Virus record (IMG/VR): IMGVR_UViG_3300030329_004012
Location: 1-50,547 of that record
Source of the DNA: a virus
Length of the DNA stretch: 50,547 nt
Reading direction: 5' to 3' (one strand)
The notes under the pieces were generated by a model, which was not told where the DNA came from, did not search any database, and was given only the letters and a program-made list of their open reading frames with translations. The translations under genes were made by a program, and so were the position numbers. Below, in pieces: positions 1-8,546 of this stretch (position 1 is its first letter; every line of letters begins with the position of its first letter).

Positions 1-98
1 ATTTGGTACAAGAAGTAGAAAGAATTTAGCAACTTGCGATGAAAGGTTGCAAAAAATATTAAATGAAGTAATTAAATATGTTGATTGTAGTGTAATAG
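1..98. repeat. Terminal direct repeat, left copy
   Basis: Bases 1-98 are identical to 50449-50546; the next base differs (A at 99, G at 50547). The repeat lies inside the endolysin gene, whose reading frame continues from the right end into the left end. This is best read as the overlap of a circular assembly. A true short terminal repeat inside a coding gene is less likely. Confidence 0.9.
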
Positions 99-394
99 AG
101 GGGCACAGAAGTGAAGAAAGGCAAAATAAGCTTTATGATGAAGGAAAAACTAAAGTTAGGTACCCAAGTGGTCGTCATAACGATTATCCTAGCAGGGCTG
201 TTGATGTGGTCCCTTATCCTATTGATTGGAATGACCGCGAGCGTTTCCACCTTTTTGCTGGATTTGTCTTGGGCATTGCTCAGTCTATGGGAATAAAACT
301 ACGTTGGGGAGGAGATTGGAATCAAAACTTTGAAGTTGATGACAATAATTTTGATGACTTTCCTCACTTTGAACTAAATAAAAAAGGAAAATAA
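1..394 (+). CDS. Endolysin, M15 family peptidase (3' part; starts at 50441)
   Basis: A cell-wall peptidase of the VanY / L-alanyl-D-glutamate peptidase (M15) type, expected to cleave peptidoglycan cross-links at lysis. The frame is open from base 2. The true ATG is at 50441 across the contig join, giving a 133-residue protein; internal TTG 47 is not the start. Visible motifs are SVIEGHRS (typical of M15 phage lysins), the zinc-binding stretch SGRHNDYPSRAVDVVPYP (His and Asp ligands), and DFPHFEL near the C-terminus with the last His ligand. The LRWGGDW segment is also typical. There is no signal peptide, so release would need a holin. Length matches single-domain phage M15 lysins. Confidence 0.9.
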   Translation, partial: FGTRSRKNLATCDERLQKILNEVIKYVDCSVIEGHRSEERQNKLYDEGKTKVRYPSGRHNDYPSRAVDVVPYPIDWNDRERFHLFAGFVLGIAQSMGIKLRWGGDWNQNFEVDDNNFDDFPHFELNKKGK

Positions 395-395
395 T

Positions 396-866
396 ATGGC
401 AATTACAAATAGAGGTCTTTTAGGTCTTGTAGGAATGGACGGAGCTGGTGCAAGCCAAACTCCTGCTGGATTAGGACCAGAAGCAACAAGATTGTTTCAT
501 AATCCTTCAGCTTATAATTGGGGAAAATACGCAATAGCCAATCCATACTTTACTCCTGAAGATGAAATTTTAGATTCAGCACTTGGTCAGCAAGGTTATG
601 ATATGTATGAGAATGCATATGACTGGGATGAAGATTGGCGTGTAGGCTCTGGAATAGCTAATTTGACAGAATCAGCTTTAGCTGGTCGTTACCAAAGTTA
701 TAGACAGCATCCTAGTACAACTGCTGGCTATACTTCTGATGAAGGTTGGGATGCTCCTAGAGGTTATGGAATGAACGCGAATATTCAAGATATAGTACAA
801 GCACAACATGGTATGTCTTCAGGAGCAGCTAATGTTGCGCGAGCATTATTAGAAGAACCTTACTAA
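396..866 (+). CDS. Hypothetical protein, 156 aa, next to terminase
   Basis: Not recognised. It starts at ATG 396, one base after the endolysin stop, with AAAGGA upstream. The protein is rich in Gly, Ala, Tyr, Asn and Asp, has no membrane segment and begins MAITNRGLLGLVG, a style seen in virion-associated phage proteins. It sits between the endolysin and the probable small terminase in one unbroken rightward operon, so a role in packaging, virion or lysis timing is the only contextual hint. Confidence 0.7.
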   Translation: MAITNRGLLGLVGMDGAGASQTPAGLGPEATRLFHNPSAYNWGKYAIANPYFTPEDEILDSALGQQGYDMYENAYDWDEDWRVGSGIANLTESALAGRYQSYRQHPSTTAGYTSDEGWDAPRGYGMNANIQDIVQAQHGMSSGAANVARALLEEPY

Positions 867-867
867 T

Positions 868-1626
868 TTGTATACTATTAATATAGACCATAAAGATAAA
901 GGTCTTACAACATATACAGTTTATAGAAAAGAAGAAGCTGATAAACAAGGAATAGAGTATGTTTACTGGAAATTGGCTCAAGTGGGAGACTATGCTATAT
1001 CTGACGATGACTATGTTGCTAAGGTCATTAAAAGAAAAAAGTATCCTTCTAATCACAACAAAGAGAATGTATATCTCAGATTTCCATGGGGTTACACTTT
1101 TTTTAATCCTAAATATGCTTCTAAACAATTAAAGGTATCAGGTAGGAAGACTAACACAACCTTATCAGGCAAACCAGCTTTGGAGGTTAAGTCTAAGCAA
1201 GATATGATGAAGAATCTTGCAAAAGCCTACTCTGTTACTTGGGACTATAACTTAGCACTTGATATGGTCTTAGGTAGTTATACACCCACTGAATTTAAAA
1301 AGTGGAAACGAATGATGAAAACGGAGGTTTTTGATAAAATGATTAAGGAAGAACTTGCAGACTTATTATCTGACCATGGGCTAGATAAAACCTATACTTT
1401 AGAACTATTTTCTAAAGTAATAGAAATGGCTCAGGATAAAAAAGATGTTACTAATCTTATGCGTGCTGTAGAGAATCTACAAGGTATGCACGGTATGAAA
1501 GAGAAGCAACTTATTAAAACAACAGAGAGTATTGAGGCTGTAAGCAATACTAAGTTAATAGATGAACTGAGAGAAGAAGAAGATAAGCTTATAGCTACTA
1601 AGACTACAACTAAAGAGAGTCAATGA
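868..1626 (+). CDS. Probable terminase small subunit
   Basis: A 252-residue protein two genes upstream of the large terminase, the usual place of the small subunit, which recognises phage DNA and regulates the motor. The start is taken as TTG 868 because the frame has no nearby ATG before MYTINIDH; it is one base after the previous stop. Residues 100-150 (NLAKAYSVTWDYNLALDMV) could form a helix-turn-helix. Residues 155-215 (ELADLLSDHGLDKTYTLELF, then NLMRAVENLQGMHGMKEKQ) resemble the helical core of small terminases, where an 'aLe.lgkm.Gl' pattern is common. The C-terminus is charged and helical. Assignment rests on position plus weak motif resemblance. Confidence 0.5.
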   Translation: MYTINIDHKDKGLTTYTVYRKEEADKQGIEYVYWKLAQVGDYAISDDDYVAKVIKRKKYPSNHNKENVYLRFPWGYTFFNPKYASKQLKVSGRKTNTTLSGKPALEVKSKQDMMKNLAKAYSVTWDYNLALDMVLGSYTPTEFKKWKRMMKTEVFDKMIKEELADLLSDHGLDKTYTLELFSKVIEMAQDKKDVTNLMRAVENLQGMHGMKEKQLIKTTESIEAVSNTKLIDELREEEDKLIATKTTTKESQ

Positions 1627-1766
1627 ACAAAACTGAAAGTATAAAACTTGAGACTCCTATGGGAACTATAGAAAGCGATAGTGGAAATCATTTAATAGAT
1701 ATTGGAACTGTTATTCTATTAATATTGGTTCTTATGGTTAGTAAAAAATACATATGGAATAAGTAA
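1623..1766 (+). CDS. Small single-span membrane protein, holin candidate, 47 aa
   Basis: Begins at ATG 1623, overlapping the previous stop by four bases (ATGA), and ends in TAATG, sharing one base with the terminase start. This is textbook translational coupling. The N-terminal half is polar and acidic (MNKTESIKLETPMGTIESDS). Residues about 24-39 (LIDIGTVILLILVLMV) form one transmembrane helix, followed by SKKYIWNK, a positive tail. Size and topology fit a small holin or another lysis-associated phage membrane protein, but no family is recognised. Confidence 0.7.
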   Translation: MNKTESIKLETPMGTIESDSGNHLIDIGTVILLILVLMVSKKYIWNK

Positions 1767-3259
1767 TGGACTTTGAAGCTCAATATGAGCAAATGCAGGC
1801 TTTAAAGAAGCTTCGTAATAATATGGCTCTGTTCGGAAGGCACTGCTTCCCTACAGCCCTTAGAAAGAGTACGCCACCGTTTCATAATGAGGTATACTCT
1901 TCTCTAGCTAACGACAACAAAAGGAGGGTGTTAATTGCAGCTCCCCGTGGTACAGCTAAGTCTACAGTTACCACCCTCATCTTCCCTTTATGGAAAGTAG
2001 CTTTTAAGAAAAGCGATGAAGATTTATTTATTGTTATTATATCTGAATCACAAACTCAGTCTATAAACTTCTTATCACGTATTAAATATCATCTAACTCA
2101 TTCAGATAAATTTAAAGAGATATTTGGAGACCTTGGTCCTGATACCGCTAAAAGATGGACTAATAATGATATAGTTCTTAAAAATGGAGCAAGACTTATA
2201 GCGGTAGGTACAGGACAAAGAGTAAGAGGATTTATCGAAGGTGATACTCGTCCTAATCTTATTATAGTAGATGACTTTGAATCTGAACTAAATGCATATA
2301 CTGCAGAAGCTAGAGCTAAGAATAGAAAATGGATAACTGAAGCTGTTATACCGTCATTATCAGATGAAGGCAGGATAGCTATGATTGGTACTGTAATATC
2401 TGAAGATTGCTTTTTATATTGGGCAAAAGACTCAGATGCTTGGAATACTTTATGGTATTCTATATGGGATGAAGATGAAAAAAGTATATGGCCTGAAAGA
2501 TTTCCTAAATCAAGAATAATGGAAATAAAAAAAGAATTTCAATCTGTAGGAAACTTAAATGGTTTTTATCAAGAGTATATGAATATAGCTCAATCTCCTG
2601 ATATGGCTCCATTCAAACCAGAATGGATTAAATTACATCATTACGATTTTGAAAGAATAAATGGGCAAAATTGCCTAGTAAGGACTAAAGGTGAAGAAAA
2701 AGATATTAAGCCAATTGAAGTCTACTGTGGAGTTGACCCTGCTAGTAGCCTTTCTTCCACTGCTGATTATTTTGTGGTCTCTACAATCGGTATTGATTAT
2801 GATAATAATAAGTATATTATTGATATATTTCGCGATAGAATATCTCCAGCAGAGCAGCCTACGAAACTTATTGAAGTTTATAAGAAGTTTAGGCCTAGAA
2901 GAATGAAGATTGAAACAGTTGGTTATCAAGAAGCTTTAAGAACAGCTGTTAGAGAAATTATGTTAAAAGAAAATTTATATATCCCTGGATTAGAAAAAGG
3001 TGTAAAACCTCGTACGCGTAAAAGCGAAAGGTTACTTTCATTAGTTCCTTTATTTGCTAAGGGAACTTTTTACTTTAGACCTCAAGATAATATTGCTCAA
3101 CAAGAATTTCTATCATATCCAAGAGGTAAACATGATGATGTTATGGATGCTATATGGACTGCTTTAGATGGTTCGAAACCATCAAGAAAAAAACAGTTTA
3201 ATAATTTTGATGAAAACATTCAACCAGTTCAGAAAAAGCTTGATTGGATGACTTTATAG
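1766..3259 (+). CDS. terL: Terminase large subunit (packaging ATPase-nuclease)
   Basis: A 497-residue packaging motor that pumps phage DNA into the prohead and cuts it. The N-terminal ATPase has a Walker A at residues 60-67 (PRGTAKST) and a Walker B LIIVDD with D169/D170 followed by the catalytic acid in FESE. The coupling segment MIGTVISED follows. The C-terminal RNase H-like nuclease shows its acidic residues in YCGVDPASSLSSTADYFVV (about residue 320), KIETVGYQEAL and DDVMDAIW (about residue 455). Length is normal. It lies directly before the portal gene, with promoter-like sequence overlapping its 3' end. Confidence 0.95.
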   Translation: MDFEAQYEQMQALKKLRNNMALFGRHCFPTALRKSTPPFHNEVYSSLANDNKRRVLIAAPRGTAKSTVTTLIFPLWKVAFKKSDEDLFIVIISESQTQSINFLSRIKYHLTHSDKFKEIFGDLGPDTAKRWTNNDIVLKNGARLIAVGTGQRVRGFIEGDTRPNLIIVDDFESELNAYTAEARAKNRKWITEAVIPSLSDEGRIAMIGTVISEDCFLYWAKDSDAWNTLWYSIWDEDEKSIWPERFPKSRIMEIKKEFQSVGNLNGFYQEYMNIAQSPDMAPFKPEWIKLHHYDFERINGQNCLVRTKGEEKDIKPIEVYCGVDPASSLSSTADYFVVSTIGIDYDNNKYIIDIFRDRISPAEQPTKLIEVYKKFRPRRMKIETVGYQEALRTAVREIMLKENLYIPGLEKGVKPRTRKSERLLSLVPLFAKGTFYFRPQDNIAQQEFLSYPRGKHDDVMDAIWTALDGSKPSRKKQFNNFDENIQPVQKKLDWMTL

Positions 3260-3268
3260 TTGTATATT
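3240..3268 (+). promoter_or_regulatory. Sigma70-like promoter before the portal gene
   Basis: TTGATT at 3240-3245, a 17-base spacer, and TATATT at 3263-3268, 24 bases before the portal ATG at 3292. The -10 part lies in a 19-base sequence (tgtatattaagttgataaa, 3261-3279) repeated exactly at 48789-48807 upstream of another late gene. The promoter overlaps the end of the large terminase gene. Confidence 0.6.
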
Positions 3269-3291
3269 AAGTTGATAAAAAGTAGGTATAA

Positions 3292-5499
3292 ATGGAAGAA
3301 AATAAGACACCAGAAATAGTAACTGAGACTTTACAGTTATATAAGGATTACAGTAAAAAGAGAGACCCTTGGGCTACACAGGCAAAAGAAGATAAAGAAT
3401 TTCGTTTAGGTAGACAATGGAGTAAAGAACAATCTAAAATACTTGAATCAAGAGGACAGGCTCCAATTGTTATTAATCGTATACACCCTGCTGTTGAATC
3501 TGCAAAAGCAATGCTTACAGCTAAAAGACCTTCTTTTAGAGCAGCTCCAAGAGAAGATTCCGATAATAAAGTAGCACAAGTTTTAAGTAATCTATTATCT
3601 TATATGTATGATATATCCGATGGTGAATCTGTTATTAAACAAGCTATAGACGATTATTATGTAATGGGAATAGGTTACATAAATGTATACCAAGACCCTA
3701 TGATGGATATGGGCAAAGGTGAGGTTTGCATGCATGATATAGACCCTCTTGATGTCTATGTTGACCCTAATAGTCGAAACAAATTCTTTGATGATGCCGA
3801 AAATATAATTGTGTCACGTTTATTTAGTAGAGAGCAAGCTAAAAAGCTTTATCCTAAATATAAAAAAGAAATAGATGATGCTAATAGTGAACAAGATTTT
3901 AATATGCCAGAAACTGGAAGAGATAATAATAGTGAAATATTCTTTCCAGAAGATGTAGGATTATTACATGAACAAAGTGAATATGTAAGAGGTTATGAAA
4001 GATACTATAAAATAGAAGTTCCTAGAGTTAGAGTATTTGAAGAGTTCTCTGGAAAAGAATATTTATTCAAAGAAGAAGAGTTCAATCAATACATACAAAG
4101 ACCAGCCTGGATAATTGAGGGTAATATTATTACAGATGAAAAACAAGCTGAAAAATTAGTTCTTCAATTAGAAGAGAAAAGAGAACTAAATATATTAAAG
4201 GAACAAGCAGTTAATGAAGCACAAATGAAAGAAGCTGGTTATCCTGCAGAAAGCGAATTACCTCCTTCTCAAATACCTCCTGTTATGGCGCAAAAGATTG
4301 ACTTTCAAGAGTTGATTTTAAAACAAGCAATTAAAATTGTTAAATTAATGGCTACAAGAATTAAGCAATGTATCATTGTTGGAGAAACACTATTATATTC
4401 AAGAATACTTCCTTGTGAAGATTATCCTATAGTTCCTTTATGTAATCTGCATACTAGAACTCCTTATCCTACTTCTGATGTTAGAATGGTAAAAGGTTTA
4501 CAAGAATACATAAATAAAACTCGTTCTTTAATAATAGCACATGCTACTACAAGTACTAATACTAAAATATTAGTTCCAGAAGGCAGTATTGATATGCAAG
4601 AGTTTGAAGAAAAATGGGCACAGCCTGGTGTTGCTATACCTTATGACCCAACAGATGGAGCTCCTGTAACAGTTCAACCTAGTCCGTTACCTAATGAGCT
4701 ATACTCAAATGAACAGACTGCTAAAAACGATATTGACCATCAATTAGGATTATATGAATTAATGCAAGGAAATACTGCTGCAGCTCCAGAAACATATAAA
4801 GCAACTATTGCTTTAGATGAATTTGGTCAAAGAAAAATAAAATCTAAATTAGCAGATGTAGAAGCCGCATTAGTTAGAGTAGGACAAGTAGCAATCCCAT
4901 TAATGCAACAATTATATAGCACTCAAAAAGTGTTTAGAGTCATTCAACCAAATAACTCTATAAACGAATATGTTATTAATAAAAAACTAGTTGATGATAA
5001 AACTGGTGAAATAAAAATTATTAATGATATTACAGTTGGTAAATACGATATTACAGTTGTAAGCGGAGGTACATTACCAACTAATAGATATGCAGAATTA
5101 GAATTTTATATGGATGCTTATGCTAAAGGACTTGTTGATAAGGTTGAAGTTCTTAAGAAAACAGAAGTGTTCGATATGGAAGGGGTCATGCAAAGGACCG
5201 ATGCTATTACCCAATTACAACAACAATTACAAGCAGCTCAAGAAAATATTAAAAAGCTTCAAGGTGACTTGCAAACTAGAGATAGAGAAGCAGTTAACCT
5301 TAGGAAAAGAGTTGAGGTTGAGAAATTTAAAGCCGACCTTGATAAAATCCAAAATAAAGCTCAATCTTCTGGGACCTTGTATGAGAAAAGATTGGATGAT
5401 AGCTTAGCTACAGTTAAGCGTCAGATTTCTGAGGCAACTAAAAATCCTAGTTCACCTCCTGGTAGCGAAGGAGCAACTAAAACAAAAGGAAAGAAATAA
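3292..5499 (+). CDS. Portal protein (P22-like)
   Basis: A 735-residue portal, forming the dodecameric ring at the capsid vertex through which DNA is packaged and ejected. The N-terminal region (residues 5-150) has the pattern of P22-type portals: DPWATQAKEDKEFRLGRQWS, APIVINRIHPAVESAKAML, then ISDGESVIKQAIDDYYVMGIGYINVY. The region around residues 370-520 (MVKGLQEYINKTRSLIIAHA and NTAAAPETYKA) fits the stem and wing. The C-terminus from about residue 640 is a Gln- and charge-rich coiled coil ending in a basic tail, compatible with a portal barrel. A promoter lies just upstream and the stop overlaps the scaffold start. Confidence 0.9.
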   Translation: MEENKTPEIVTETLQLYKDYSKKRDPWATQAKEDKEFRLGRQWSKEQSKILESRGQAPIVINRIHPAVESAKAMLTAKRPSFRAAPREDSDNKVAQVLSNLLSYMYDISDGESVIKQAIDDYYVMGIGYINVYQDPMMDMGKGEVCMHDIDPLDVYVDPNSRNKFFDDAENIIVSRLFSREQAKKLYPKYKKEIDDANSEQDFNMPETGRDNNSEIFFPEDVGLLHEQSEYVRGYERYYKIEVPRVRVFEEFSGKEYLFKEEEFNQYIQRPAWIIEGNIITDEKQAEKLVLQLEEKRELNILKEQAVNEAQMKEAGYPAESELPPSQIPPVMAQKIDFQELILKQAIKIVKLMATRIKQCIIVGETLLYSRILPCEDYPIVPLCNLHTRTPYPTSDVRMVKGLQEYINKTRSLIIAHATTSTNTKILVPEGSIDMQEFEEKWAQPGVAIPYDPTDGAPVTVQPSPLPNELYSNEQTAKNDIDHQLGLYELMQGNTAAAPETYKATIALDEFGQRKIKSKLADVEAALVRVGQVAIPLMQQLYSTQKVFRVIQPNNSINEYVINKKLVDDKTGEIKIINDITVGKYDITVVSGGTLPTNRYAELEFYMDAYAKGLVDKVEVLKKTEVFDMEGVMQRTDAITQLQQQLQAAQENIKKLQGDLQTRDREAVNLRKRVEVEKFKADLDKIQNKAQSSGTLYEKRLDDSLATVKRQISEATKNPSSPPGSEGATKTKGKK

Positions 5500-6410
5500 T
5501 GGCACAAATAGACGAAACAAATGTGGATACCCCTAGTGGACACCAAGAGGGCTCCAGTTTATCAATTGAAGATGCGTTTTTTTCAGATAGTATTGAAGGT
5601 ACAACCACTGAAGAAACTAATGTAGTTCAAGAAGCGGTAAGTGAGGATGGTAGTAAACCTGTTTCAAACCCTGTGACTTCTAACGATAATGATGAGAGAA
5701 GATACCAGTATTGGCAATCTCAGGCAGATAAAGTTAAAAATGAAAACAGCGCTTTGAAACAGCAGTTAAATACTATGCAATCTCAGATTAATAATGTACA
5801 GCAAGCTCAAGCTCCTGTGCAAGAACAACCTGCAGAAGAATTCCCTCCACCTCCAGATAGACCTGAAAAACCATCAGGGTTTACCAGAGCCGATGCTTTG
5901 GAAGACCCAAGTAGTCCTAGTGCAAGATATCTTGATGAAGTTGAAACTTGGCGTGATAAAATGACTGAATATTCAGCAATGAAAAGCGAATATAACAATG
6001 CAGTATTACAAGAAAGACTTGATAAAGAGGAGCAGGTTAGAGTTGAGAACATAAAAAGAGCTCAAGCTCAACAACAAGCAAATCAACAGCTTCGTGGAAT
6101 ATACGAAGAAGTCCAAGGACATCATGGTCTTTCTGAACAAGAAGCTCAGTCTTTTATATCAGATATGTCAAAACCAGATTCTTTAAATATAGATAACCTA
6201 GTTGAACTTTGGAGAATTAAAAACGGTAGTGGTGCAGCAATGAATCAAGCTCCTGCCCAACCTAGTGAAACTTTTAATCAGCAAGCTAGAGCACAGCAAG
6301 TAGCTTCACCTATGGGTGTATTGCCTTCACAGCAACCTGTTCAAAAATCTTCCGAAGAATCAATTATGGATTCAATGATAAATGATTACAAGAAAAGTAA
6401 TCCTTGGTAA
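5499..6410 (+). CDS. Probable capsid scaffolding protein
   Basis: A 303-residue acidic, Gln-rich protein between portal and major capsid genes, the normal position of a scaffold. Residues 1-65 are disordered and acidic. Residues 70-105 form a coiled coil (YWQSQADKVKNENSALKQQL), followed by a proline-rich linker (EEFPPPPDRPEKP). Residues 150-210 are helical and Gln-rich. The C-terminus ends in ESIMDSMINDYKKSNPW, possibly the capsid-binding helix. No protease motif is visible, so a scaffold without a fused protease is inferred. The start overlaps the portal stop by one base (TAATG). Confidence 0.75.
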   Translation: MAQIDETNVDTPSGHQEGSSLSIEDAFFSDSIEGTTTEETNVVQEAVSEDGSKPVSNPVTSNDNDERRYQYWQSQADKVKNENSALKQQLNTMQSQINNVQQAQAPVQEQPAEEFPPPPDRPEKPSGFTRADALEDPSSPSARYLDEVETWRDKMTEYSAMKSEYNNAVLQERLDKEEQVRVENIKRAQAQQQANQQLRGIYEEVQGHHGLSEQEAQSFISDMSKPDSLNIDNLVELWRIKNGSGAAMNQAPAQPSETFNQQARAQQVASPMGVLPSQQPVQKSSEESIMDSMINDYKKSNPW

Positions 6411-6424
6411 ATTAAACTAATTCT

Positions 6425-6475
6425 TACTCGAAGGTCTACGCGACAGCTGAGAGAAGAATATAATTGGAGATTGAA
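6425..6475 (+). promoter_or_regulatory. Hairpin leader and ribosome site of capsid gene
   Basis: The gap before the capsid gene can fold: ATTCTT..CTC pairs with GAG..AAGAAT around 6419-6461. GGAG at 6465-6468 then lies eight bases before ATG 6476. The folded leader may stabilise or process the highly expressed capsid message. There is no obvious terminator T-run. Confidence 0.4.
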
Positions 6476-7807
6476 ATGGCTAACTTTTATAGTGGTCAGG
6501 GTAGTAATGCGCCTCAAGGTGTTTCAATCGATAGTACTCGTAGATTATTTAACTTTGGGGAAAGAGTTGCAGAACTTGCTCCTCAACAAAGTCCATTTTT
6601 CGTTTACTTATCGAAAGTTGCCAAAAAAGCGACAAACGACCCTGTTTTTAAATGGCTAGAACAACGTCACCAATGGCAAAGAAGAAATTTTGTAGTTAGT
6701 GAAGCTGTAGCAAGTAATGCTTATACAGCTGGAACTGAGTATATAAATGATTCAGGTGATGATTTGGTAGAACTAGCTTGTTATTATGATGAATACGGTA
6801 GTATTCAATCAGCAGAACAAAAACCTAACTTTTTAGTTCAAGGTTTGATAGTAGCAATTGAGGACACAACTGGAACTCCTCGTAGATTTCTTGTAGATGC
6901 AACTCCGTCTGTAACTTCAGGCGCTGGTGTAGTAGATACAAAACTTAAATTCTACGATACAGCTGATGCGACTTTTGCTATTGCAGACCAAGCTAGAGGT
7001 CAGGTTATAGGTAGTGCTTATGCAGAGGGAACTGATACTCCTGATGGATGGCAAGATAAAATGTACGATAGAGAAGGCTATTGCCAGATATTTAAAACTG
7101 GTATGAGCATATTCTCTGGTACAGCTTTAGCTACTGAGTATAGAGGTATTAAAAATGAGTTTCAAAGAGTTTGGACAGAAAAACTAATGGAACACAAAAT
7201 GGATATTGAGCAAGCAATGTTGTTCGGTAACGGTACTTCAAGTAACGAAGCTAGTAGTAGTGCTCCTTTAAGGAGAACTCATGGTATCCTACCTTATGCT
7301 GAGACATACGGAAAAGTCTATAATATGACATATGATTCATCTGGTTATGATGCTTTCTTAGATGCGATGGAAGATTACTTCGCTCCTGAAGGTGGAAATA
7401 GTGGAAATAAACTTGTATTAGCTTCAAGAAAAGTTATCACATATCTAAATAAATTAGGTTCTGGTGGCTTTATGAATAATACAGTTGGAAGTTCACAATA
7501 CAGATTAAATGTGGATAACGTTCCTGGTCAATTTGGACATACAGTAACAAAAGTAAATACTATATTTGGTAATTTACATTTTGTAGCAGAACCTTTATTA
7601 AGAGGTGTTTGGGAAAATTACTGTGTTGCAGTTGATTTAAAGAATGTTGCTTATCGTCCATTAATGGGTAATGGTATTAGTCGAGATACCTATATAGAAA
7701 CTAATGTTCAAGACAACGGTGTTGATGGTCGACAAGACCAAATCATTACTGAAGCTGGCTTGGAAATTCAGTTACCTGAAACCCATGCAGTTCTTAAGTT
7801 TTCTTAA
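6476..7807 (+). CDS. Major capsid protein (SU10/HK97-like fold)
   Basis: A 443-residue protein that should form the icosahedral shell. The start is ATG 6476 (MANFYSGQGS), which has the GGAG site; the longer TTG frame at 6464 would swallow that site. Position after portal and scaffold is diagnostic. Segments such as EYRGIKNEFQRVWTEKLMEH, followed by MLFGNGTSS (glycine-rich E-loop-like area), and the C-terminal YIETNVQDNGVDGRQDQIIT with ETHAVLKF recall the SU10/DUF5309 capsid group of the HK97 fold. Subfamily placement is from memory of the pattern. Confidence 0.85.
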   Translation: MANFYSGQGSNAPQGVSIDSTRRLFNFGERVAELAPQQSPFFVYLSKVAKKATNDPVFKWLEQRHQWQRRNFVVSEAVASNAYTAGTEYINDSGDDLVELACYYDEYGSIQSAEQKPNFLVQGLIVAIEDTTGTPRRFLVDATPSVTSGAGVVDTKLKFYDTADATFAIADQARGQVIGSAYAEGTDTPDGWQDKMYDREGYCQIFKTGMSIFSGTALATEYRGIKNEFQRVWTEKLMEHKMDIEQAMLFGNGTSSNEASSSAPLRRTHGILPYAETYGKVYNMTYDSSGYDAFLDAMEDYFAPEGGNSGNKLVLASRKVITYLNKLGSGGFMNNTVGSSQYRLNVDNVPGQFGHTVTKVNTIFGNLHFVAEPLLRGVWENYCVAVDLKNVAYRPLMGNGISRDTYIETNVQDNGVDGRQDQIITEAGLEIQLPETHAVLKFS

Positions 7808-7821
7808 GTAGGAGGTAGATT

Positions 7822-8382
7822 ATGGCTTTATTAGGTATAAGTGCATCTGGCTCCACTGGAGCTGAGATAACTGATGGTACAACTCATGCTACAGATTCTG
7901 AGTATGGGAAATGGAAGTTTGATAATGAAAATGGTATAGGTTATCTTTATACTAGTGAAACTGACCCTTCTGATACTGATGCTGAATTTATCAGTCCAGC
8001 TTTAAGAGGGACTTGGGTTAACGGTAGAAAGATAATTGTTGGATTTAATATTACTACAGCAGGTGCAGATGTTGCATCTGGCTTTAGTATTGATGGTTCA
8101 CATGACGGTAAAAATTGGGTTATGATTGGCTCTGAATTAGATGCTGATATAACACCTGATGCTACTGGCGTACAACTCTATACAGTTGATTTATCTGACT
8201 ATACATTACCTTGGTATAGACTAACAATGAATGATGATACTCATAATGCAGTAAATATTAAGTATCAATTTTATTGTTCAGGTATTGACCCTACATATTA
8301 TGTTGGTATGGATGTTAATGCAACTACCAATTCTATGATTGGTGGTGTAGGTCCAGACCCATCTCACGGTCAAACAAACTAA
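7822..8382 (+). CDS. Probable head decoration protein
   Basis: A 186-residue Gly/Thr/Asp-rich protein immediately after the capsid gene with a near-perfect ribosome site (GTAGGAGGTAG). The sequence alternates short hydrophobic strands with turns (GRKIIVGFNITTAG, FSIDGSHDGKNWVMIGS, PWYRLTMNDD), suggesting a beta-sandwich similar to discoidin or carbohydrate-binding modules. Such proteins often trimerise on capsids as decoration or cement proteins. The strong ribosome site and placement before a terminator imply high expression together with capsid. Function is inferred from position. Confidence 0.6.
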   Translation: MALLGISASGSTGAEITDGTTHATDSEYGKWKFDNENGIGYLYTSETDPSDTDAEFISPALRGTWVNGRKIIVGFNITTAGADVASGFSIDGSHDGKNWVMIGSELDADITPDATGVQLYTVDLSDYTLPWYRLTMNDDTHNAVNIKYQFYCSGIDPTYYVGMDVNATTNSMIGGVGPDPSHGQTN

Positions 8383-8408
8383 TAATAGTATTTAATATAC
8401 TAAATTAT

Positions 8409-8431
8409 AGGGGGCCTTCGGGCCCCTTATA
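8409..8431 (+). terminator. TTCG-loop hairpin terminator after capsid genes
   Basis: GGGGCC (8411-8416), loop TTCG, GGCCCC (8421-8426), extended by flanking A-T and G-T pairs, then TTAT. A UUCG tetraloop on a GC-rich stem is exceptional in this AT-rich genome. The T-run is short, so it may be a partial terminator that steps down expression after the capsid genes or protects the 3' end of their message. Confidence 0.75.
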
Positions 8432-8441
8432 AGGAGATAAA

Positions 8442-8546
8442 ATGGCAAAAAAAGTTTATAGTGGTAGTATAGGAAATAAATATAATTCTAGTGTTAAACC
8501 AAGTACTAGAAGAAAGCATAGTAAAAAAAATAAAAAGGGTAAATAA
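8442..8546 (+). CDS. Very basic 34-residue protein
   Basis: Starts at ATG 8442 with AAGGAG seven bases upstream, and its stop overlaps the next start (TAATG). Residues 24-34 are almost all Lys/Arg (RRKHSKKNKKGK). Likely roles are nucleic-acid binding or an internal virion peptide. No family is recognised, but the ribosome site and coupled stop argue strongly that it is translated. Confidence 0.7.
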   Translation: MAKKVYSGSIGNKYNSSVKPSTRRKHSKKNKKGK

